In this document: positions 47,414-51,972 of the stretch, one piece after another
How positions within the stretch are numbered: position 1 is the stretch's first letter
Layout of the letters: each line of letters opens with the position of its first letter
Source: Rudaea sp.
GTDB lineage: Bacteria > Pseudomonadota > Gammaproteobacteria > Xanthomonadales > Rhodanobacteraceae
DNA: 51,972 nucleotides
NCBI GenBank assembly: GCA_025451955.1
Contig: JANWJJ010000084.1
Span: 1 to 51,972 of the forward strand
Direction of reading: 5' to 3'
The notes under the pieces: model-generated
Seen by the model: the letters and a program-made list of their open reading frames with translations, nothing else
Told to the model about the DNA's origin: nothing
The model's database searches: none
Translations under genes and position numbers: made by a program

Positions 47414-47424
47414 TGCTCGTCTCC

Positions 47425-47622
47425 TTAGGCGTAGGGCAGCATGCGCGCAATCCGACCGGAGTCTTCCTTGCGCACGATGTTGGGGCCGCGAAGACCGCGC
47501 TTACGCTTGGTGCTCTTCTTGGTCAGGATGTGGCTCTTGAATGCGTGACCGGCCTTGAATTTGCCGGACGCTGTCTTGCGGAACCGCTTGGCCGCGGCCC
47601 GGTTGGTCTTGATCTTGGGCAT
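47425..47622 (-). CDS. rpmI: 50S ribosomal protein L35
   Basis: This 65-residue basic protein ([20 protein letters not shown]) has the full L35 pattern, including the C-terminal [15 protein letters not shown]. It precedes rplT in the same operon. Confidence 0.98.
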   Translation of the reverse strand: MPKIKTNRAAAKRFRKTASGKFKAGHAFKSHILTKKSTKRKRGLRGPNIVRKEDSGRIARMLPYA

Positions 47623-47810
47623 GACCCAACTCCTTTAGTTTGTTTTGGTACTCGCCCGAGCGGCGGGTCGCCCCGCCTTTCCATCCCTGCTCGAACTCGC
47701 TTGTTTAAGCCCGCGCGAACGCAGGCAGGTTCCACATCCAGTCGCCCGGATGACGTGGTTTGGCCCACGCAGGGGCCAACATTTTGCAGGCCCTGCCTGC
47801 GAAATGAAGG

Positions 47811-47836
47811 AAAGCAAAAACCACGCTTTTTGCTTT
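47811..47836. promoter_or_regulatory. Hairpin in the infC-rpmI gap
   Basis: A perfect 10-bp stem, AAAGCAAAAA/TTTTTGCTTT, encloses CCACGC in the 263-bp gap between infC and rpmI. It may be a terminator or a leader element of the rpmI-rplT operon. A second 18-bp palindrome lies just beyond it. Confidence 0.5.
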
Positions 47837-47847
47837 CCGTTTTGGAA

Positions 47848-47865
47848 TCGGCCACGGATGGCCGA
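47848..47865. repeat. 18-bp palindrome (TCGGCCACGGATGGCCGA)
   Basis: It has the same layout as the palindromes at 42611-42722: 6- to 7-base arms around a central ANGGAT. It lies 20 bp after the infC stop and seems to be one member of a dispersed repeat family. Confidence 0.6.
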
Positions 47866-47885
47866 TGTCCAAATTCAACTACGTC

Positions 47886-48404
47886 CTATTTCTTCTTTGG
47901 CGCGATCATCATCACCATCTGACGACCTTCAAAGCGCGGGAAACTTTCGATCACCGCTTCCTCGAGAATATCGGCCTGGATACGTTTAACCATCGCCTCG
48001 CCCAGTTCCGTGTGCGCCATTTCGCGGCCCTTGAAACGGACCACGATTTTCACCTTGTCGCCCTCTTCAAGAAAGCGCCGCAGGTTGCGCAACTTGACGT
48101 TGTAATCGCCGTCTTCGGTCGAGGGCCGGAATTTCAATTCCTTGATCTCGACCTGCTTGGTCTTGCGCTTGGCCAGGTTCGCCTTTTTCTGCTGCTCGAA
48201 CCTGAACTTGCCGAAATCCATGATGCGGCAAACCGGCGGATCGGCGTTCGGCTGAATCTCGACCAGATCCATTCCCGCTTCCTCGGCCATGCTCAGCGCC
48301 TCGTCCCGTGTCAGGACACCGGCCTGTTCTCCATCTGCGCCGATCACGCGTACCTGCGGAACACGAATCTCTGTGTTCTTGCGGTTAGTCTTTTCGGTGG
48401 CGAT
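47886..48404 (-). CDS. infC: Translation initiation factor IF-3, with an ATC start
   Basis: The 172-residue protein (I/M)[21 protein letters not shown]... is complete IF-3 only if translation starts at the ATC codon 48404-48402, which has GGAG 8 bases upstream. No ATG, GTG or TTG lies before a GTG at 48347, which would cut off 19 conserved residues. infC in many bacteria uses a rare AUU or AUC start, which lets IF-3 repress its own translation. The rest has the usual N- and C-domains and ends at [10 protein letters not shown]. Confidence 0.95.
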   Translation of the reverse strand: MATEKTNRKNTEIRVPQVRVIGADGEQAGVLTRDEALSMAEEAGMDLVEIQPNADPPVCRIMDFGKFRFEQQKKANLAKRKTKQVEIKELKFRPSTEDGDYNVKLRNLRRFLEEGDKVKIVVRFKGREMAHTELGEAMVKRIQADILEEAVIESFPRFEGRQMVMMIAPKKK

Positions 48405-48569
48405 AACTCAATCTCCATCAAGCCTGTCGATTCAAGTCCACGCCAGCGGGCGTCCAGGCGGCGCCACAGGCATACAGGGCCGCGGATTCTATAGGGAAAG
48501 TTCACGCCGCGCAAATACCCGGATTGCGCGAACCCTTGTTTTACAAGGGCTTGCGCGACGACTGGGCGA

Positions 48570-50480
48570 TCAACTATCCGCTCCAATCCGCTCGCTGTGC
48601 AAGCGCTCGACGAACCCGGCCAGCGACATGCTGCCCAGATCCTCACCGGCACGCGTGCGCACCGCGACCTGGCCGGCTTCTTTCTCGCGATCACCGATCA
48701 CCAACAGGTACGGCACTTTCTGCAAGGTGTGCTCGCGGATCTTGTAGCCGATTTTCTCGTTGCGCGTATCGGCGGTCGCACGCAAGCCCTGTTTGACCAG
48801 CGATTGCACCACGTCGTCGGCATAGCCGGCTTGGGCATCGGTGATATTCATCACCACCACCTGCACCGGCGCCAGCCAGACCGGGAACAGACCCGCATGG
48901 TGTTCGATCAGGATGCCGATGAAACGCTCCATCGAGCCAACGATGGCCCGATGCAACATGGCCGGACGCTGTTTCTGCGAATGCTCATCCACATATTCGG
49001 CACCGAGGCGCTCCGGCATCATGAAGTCGACTTGCATCGTGCCGACCTGCCAGGCGCGGCCGATCGAGTCCTTGAGGTGATACTCGATCTTGGGCGCATA
49101 GAACGCGCCTTCACCCGGCAGCTCTTCCCACTCGACGCCGGCGGCGCGCAACGCACGTCGCAACATGTCCTCGGTGCGATCCCAGAATTCGTCGGAACCG
49201 ATGCGTTTTTCCGGCCGCAGCGCGAGCTTGATCGCGAGATCGGTAAAACCGAAATCGGCATAGACCTTCATTGCCTGCGCATGAAACGCGGTGACTTCGG
49301 ATTCGACTTGCTCGGGCGTGCAGAAGATGTGGCCATCGTCCTGGGTGAAGGCACGCACGCGCATGATGCCGTGCAGCGCACCCGAGGGTTCGTTGCGATG
49401 GCAGCCGCCAAACTCGCCGTAACGGATCGGCAGTTCGCGGTAACTGTGCAGGCCAGTGTTGAAGATCTGCACATGTCCCGGGCAATTCATCGGCTTGAGC
49501 GCAAAGGTATGTTTTTCCGACTCGGTGAAGAACATGTTTTCCTTGTAATTGTCCCAATGGCCGGATTTTTTCCACAGCGACACGTCCAGCACCTGTGGAC
49601 AGCGCACTTCCTGATAGCCGCTGGATTTGTACACGCCGCGCATGTACTGCTCGACCACCTGCCAGACCGTCCAGCCATTTGGGTGCCAGAACACCATGCC
49701 CGGACTTTCTTCCTGCTGGTGAAACAGGTCGAGCGCCTTGCCGATCTTGCGATGATCGCGTTTCTCGGCTTCCTCGAGCTGAGTCAGATAGGCATTCTGA
49801 TCCTTGTCATTCAGCCAGGCCGTGCCATACACGCGCTGAAGCATTTCGTTGTTGGAATCGCCGCGCCAGTAGGCGCCGGCCAGCTTCATCAGCTTGAAGG
49901 TCTTGAGTCTGCTGGTGTTCGGCACATGCGGGCCACGGCACAAATCCACAAAGTCGCCTTGTGCATAAAGCGACAATTCCTCGTTCGCAGGAATGCTCTC
50001 GATGATCTGCGCCTTGTATTCCTCATGTTTGTCGCGGAAGAACTTCACCGCCGCATCGCGCTGCATCACCGAGCGCGACACCGGCAAGGCTTCGGCCGCA
50101 ATCTTTTTCATCTCGGCTTCGATCTTTTCCAGATCGTCCGGGGTGAATGGCGTCTTGCGCGCGAAGTCGTAGAAAAAACCATTTTCGATCACCGGGCCGA
50201 TCGTGACCTGGGTATCCGGAAACAGTCGTTGCGTCGCCTGCGCCAGCAAATGCGCGGTCGAGTGGCGAATGATGTCGAGCGCCTCGGGACTTTTTTCCGT
50301 GACGATGGCGACATTCGCGTCATGTTCGATGCGGAAACTCGTATCGACGAGTTTGCCGTCGACCTTGCCCGCGAGTGCGGCCTTGGCCAGGCCGGCGCCG
50401 ATTGAAGCGGCGACATCCTGCACCGTAACGGCGTGATCGAACGGGCGTTGACTGCCGTCGGGGAGAGTGATGTTGATCAT
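48570..50480 (-). CDS. thrS: Threonyl-tRNA synthetase
   Basis: The 636-residue protein has the full layout: a TGS domain (about 1-60), an editing domain with [10 protein letters not shown] near 73-82, a catalytic core with the zinc-site Cys in [11 protein letters not shown] near 332 and motif 2/3 elements ([22 protein letters not shown]), and a C-terminal anticodon-binding domain from about 535. GGATGA precedes the ATG. An intrinsic terminator lies just upstream in the leader, described separately. It leads the row thrS-infC-rpmI-rplT. Confidence 0.97.
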   Translation of the reverse strand: MINITLPDGSQRPFDHAVTVQDVAASIGAGLAKAALAGKVDGKLVDTSFRIEHDANVAIVTEKSPEALDIIRHSTAHLLAQATQRLFPDTQVTIGPVIENGFFYDFARKTPFTPDDLEKIEAEMKKIAAEALPVSRSVMQRDAAVKFFRDKHEEYKAQIIESIPANEELSLYAQGDFVDLCRGPHVPNTSRLKTFKLMKLAGAYWRGDSNNEMLQRVYGTAWLNDKDQNAYLTQLEEAEKRDHRKIGKALDLFHQQEESPGMVFWHPNGWTVWQVVEQYMRGVYKSSGYQEVRCPQVLDVSLWKKSGHWDNYKENMFFTESEKHTFALKPMNCPGHVQIFNTGLHSYRELPIRYGEFGGCHRNEPSGALHGIMRVRAFTQDDGHIFCTPEQVESEVTAFHAQAMKVYADFGFTDLAIKLALRPEKRIGSDEFWDRTEDMLRRALRAAGVEWEELPGEGAFYAPKIEYHLKDSIGRAWQVGTMQVDFMMPERLGAEYVDEHSQKQRPAMLHRAIVGSMERFIGILIEHHAGLFPVWLAPVQVVVMNITDAQAGYADDVVQSLVKQGLRATADTRNEKIGYKIREHTLQKVPYLLVIGDREKEAGQVAVRTRAGEDLGSMSLAGFVERLHSERIGADS

Positions 50481-50495
50481 GGCAATTCATCCAAC

Positions 50496-50522
50496 AAAAA
50501 AAAAGGCGCTGTACGCGCCTTT
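50496..50522 (-). terminator. Terminator in the thrS leader (possible attenuator)
   Basis: An 8-bp stem AAAGGCGC/GCGCCTTT (50502-50522) with a 5-base loop is followed on the minus strand by 9 T residues (50496-50504). It ends about 15 bases before the thrS ATG. There is no minus-strand gene upstream for it to terminate, so it may control thrS by attenuation. Confidence 0.7.
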
Positions 50523-50743
50523 CGGAAACGTCGATACAGCAATCGGGATTCAGGTTTGGAAAATCGTAGTCGACATGTCGCACGCTCGACCGGCGGTTGC
50601 CCACCAGCCACCTCCATCGTTCTGCGGTGGATTCTGCCACCAGCGCGGCCAGCATTCAATTGCGCCTGCATGACTTTCATCCGGTGACACACCTGCCCAC
50701 CACGGTTATTCTCGCCGGATCGCTTTCCTGCACGGAGTACCGC

Positions 50744-51972
50744 ATGCGTCGCATCATCCCCGGATTTCTGGTTTTCGCCGCCTGCTGCGCCTGTGCGACC
50801 GCCCTCGCAGCAGCGGACGGCACCTACGCACGCGATCCGCAGCAAGCGGCGGATACCGCTTACACCGCGAAGATCGCGCAGTACACGACCGACCCGCAAT
50901 TCAATTCGCCGCTGACCGATTATCTTCCGGCATCGACGACGGTGCCGACACCGGCGAAAGTGCTGGGCGATATCGCCGGCGCGCCGAACATGTTGCCGTA
51001 TACAAAAGTCGTGGTGCGCTATTTCGACTTGCTCGCGGCCTCGACGCCGCGGGTTAAAGTATACCGAATCGGCAAGAGCGAGGAGGGCCGCGACATGATC
51101 GCCGTCGCCATTGCCGACGAAGCGCTGATCGCCAATCTCAAGACTAACGATGCGCGTCTGGAGCAACTCGCCGATCCGCGCACGCTGGGCATGGACGACG
51201 CGAAAGCCGAACCGCTGATCGCACAATCCACACCCGTCTACTACATCACCGGCGCCATCCATTCGCCCGAGTCCGGCTCGCCGACAGCCTTGATGGAACT
51301 GGCCTACCGCCTGGCCGTGGACGATGCGCCGTACATCAAGAAAATCCGCACACACGTCATCACGCTCATAACACCCGTTGTCGAAACCGATGGCCGCGAC
51401 CGCATGGTGGATTTGTATAACTGGCACCGCGCCAATCTCGACAAGACCCCGCCACCGCTGATGTATTGGGGTCACTACGTCGCCCACGACAATAACCGCG
51501 ACGCGATGGGACTGACCCTGAATCTGTCGCGCAACGTGCTCGACACCTATCTGGGCTGGCATGCGCAGGTGTTGCACGATCTGCACGAATCGGTGCCGTT
51601 TCTGTACGACAACACGATCGGCGACGGCCCGTACAACGCCTGGGTCGATCCGATCCTGGTCAACGAGTGGCAACAACTGGGCTGGGACAACGTGCAGCAG
51701 CTGACCAAGTTCGGCATGCCCGGCGTGTTCACCCACGGCGACTTCGATACCTGGAGCCCGGGCTACCTGATGTTCATGGCGGCGATGCACAACGGCATCA
51801 GCCGCCTGTACGAAACCTTCGGCAATTCCGGCGCCGATACGGTCGAACGCATTCTGTCGCCCGAGGAATACGCACGCACCTGGTACAAACCCAATCCGCC
51901 GCTGCCGAAAGTGCTGTGGTCGCAGCGTGACAACAACAACTACGAACAATCCGGTCTGCTGACCGCGCTGAA
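50744..51972 (+). CDS. M14-family zinc metallopeptidase, secreted (partial, runs off the window)
   Basis: The first 409 codons are present. A signal peptide (MRRIIPGFLVFAACCACATALA) is followed by an M14 carboxypeptidase-like domain with YYITGAIHSPESGSP near 167, where His and Glu form the HxxE zinc pair, and TPVVETDGRDRM, where substrate-binding residues are expected. A later VLHDLHES may supply the third zinc ligand. It probably acts on peptides in the periplasm. The gene is divergent from thrS across a 263-bp gap. Confidence 0.85.
   Translation, partial: MRRIIPGFLVFAACCACATALAAADGTYARDPQQAADTAYTAKIAQYTTDPQFNSPLTDYLPASTTVPTPAKVLGDIAGAPNMLPYTKVVVRYFDLLAASTPRVKVYRIGKSEEGRDMIAVAIADEALIANLKTNDARLEQLADPRTLGMDDAKAEPLIAQSTPVYYITGAIHSPESGSPTALMELAYRLAVDDAPYIKKIRTHVITLITPVVETDGRDRMVDLYNWHRANLDKTPPPLMYWGHYVAHDNNRDAMGLTLNLSRNVLDTYLGWHAQVLHDLHESVPFLYDNTIGDGPYNAWVDPILVNEWQQLGWDNVQQLTKFGMPGVFTHGDFDTWSPGYLMFMAAMHNGISRLYETFGNSGADTVERILSPEEYARTWYKPNPPLPKVLWSQRDNNNYEQSGLLTAL

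Noticed and set aside
50477-51949. 490-residue minus-strand frame opposite the M14 peptidase gene
   Set aside because: The opposite frame has a signal peptide and a zinc motif, while this one is rich in Arg, His and Gln without any domain.

Overview
The window looks like a chromosome segment from a gammaproteobacterium of the Xanthomonadales/Rhodanobacteraceae type. The basis is the core order thrS-infC-rpmI-rplT-pheS-pheT-ihfA-merR, a YqjD/E/K-type operon, an IPTL-CTERM sorting tail and moderately high GC. This is my reading of gene content and style, not a database match.

Layout. (1) 1-304: no gene, but a 48-bp copy of the 3' part of tRNA-Pro (67-114). (2) 305-8986: one giant cyclic beta-1,2-glucan synthase gene. 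(3) 9.1-24 kb: a stress/envelope block of small conserved proteins, two paralogous Crp/Fnr-type regulators, a hybrid histidine kinase with a response regulator, a lipoprotein, an ice-binding-like adhesin, yqjD/E/K-like genes, an AI-2E-type permease, an NRAMP-like carrier, small DUF1328/DUF3096/DUF3309 membrane proteins, a phospholipase-D-type lipoprotein and a DUF5329 protein. (4) 24-41 kb: a carbohydrate block with a stand-alone GH94 phosphorylase-like protein, a divergent GH144-like glucanase with gnd and pgl, and a long leftward operon zwf-HAD-tal-pgi-pgm-VIT-tkt-DUF488. (5) 41.1-42.6 kb: an SH3-domain protein, a truncated cytochrome c gene and the intact tRNA-Pro(GGG). (6) 42.75-50.5 kb: the translation/IHF core genes. 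(7) 50.7 kb to the end: the start of an M14 metallopeptidase gene.

How the genes may work together. The carbohydrate genes read as one pathway: a glucan synthase makes beta-1,2-glucan, a GH144-type endo-glucanase and a GH94-type phosphorylase (neither with a visible signal peptide) break it to glucose-1-phosphate, phosphoglucomutase converts that to glucose-6-phosphate, and zwf/pgl/gnd/tkt/tal/pgi feed it through the pentose phosphate pathway. This suggests an intracellular glucan store linked to NADPH supply, but the substrates are inferred.

The stress block carries a second signal: ten copies of a 16-bp palindrome, TGTNCG-N4-CGNACA, with the geometry of a CRP-family site. Each lies 21 bp before a possible -10 hexamer, several of them [GT]ATGAT or TAATTT. 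They sit before one crp paralog, the kinase-regulator-crp operon, the lipoprotein, the secreted protein, the small membrane proteins, the PLD protein and the SH3 protein. One faces an untranslated interval of about 148 bp that ends in a strong intrinsic terminator, a candidate small RNA. The region from the tRNA-Pro 3' copy at 67 to the intact tRNA-Pro at 42520 is bounded by perfect 48-bp direct repeats in the arrangement expected for a tRNA-integrated island, although no integrase is visible.
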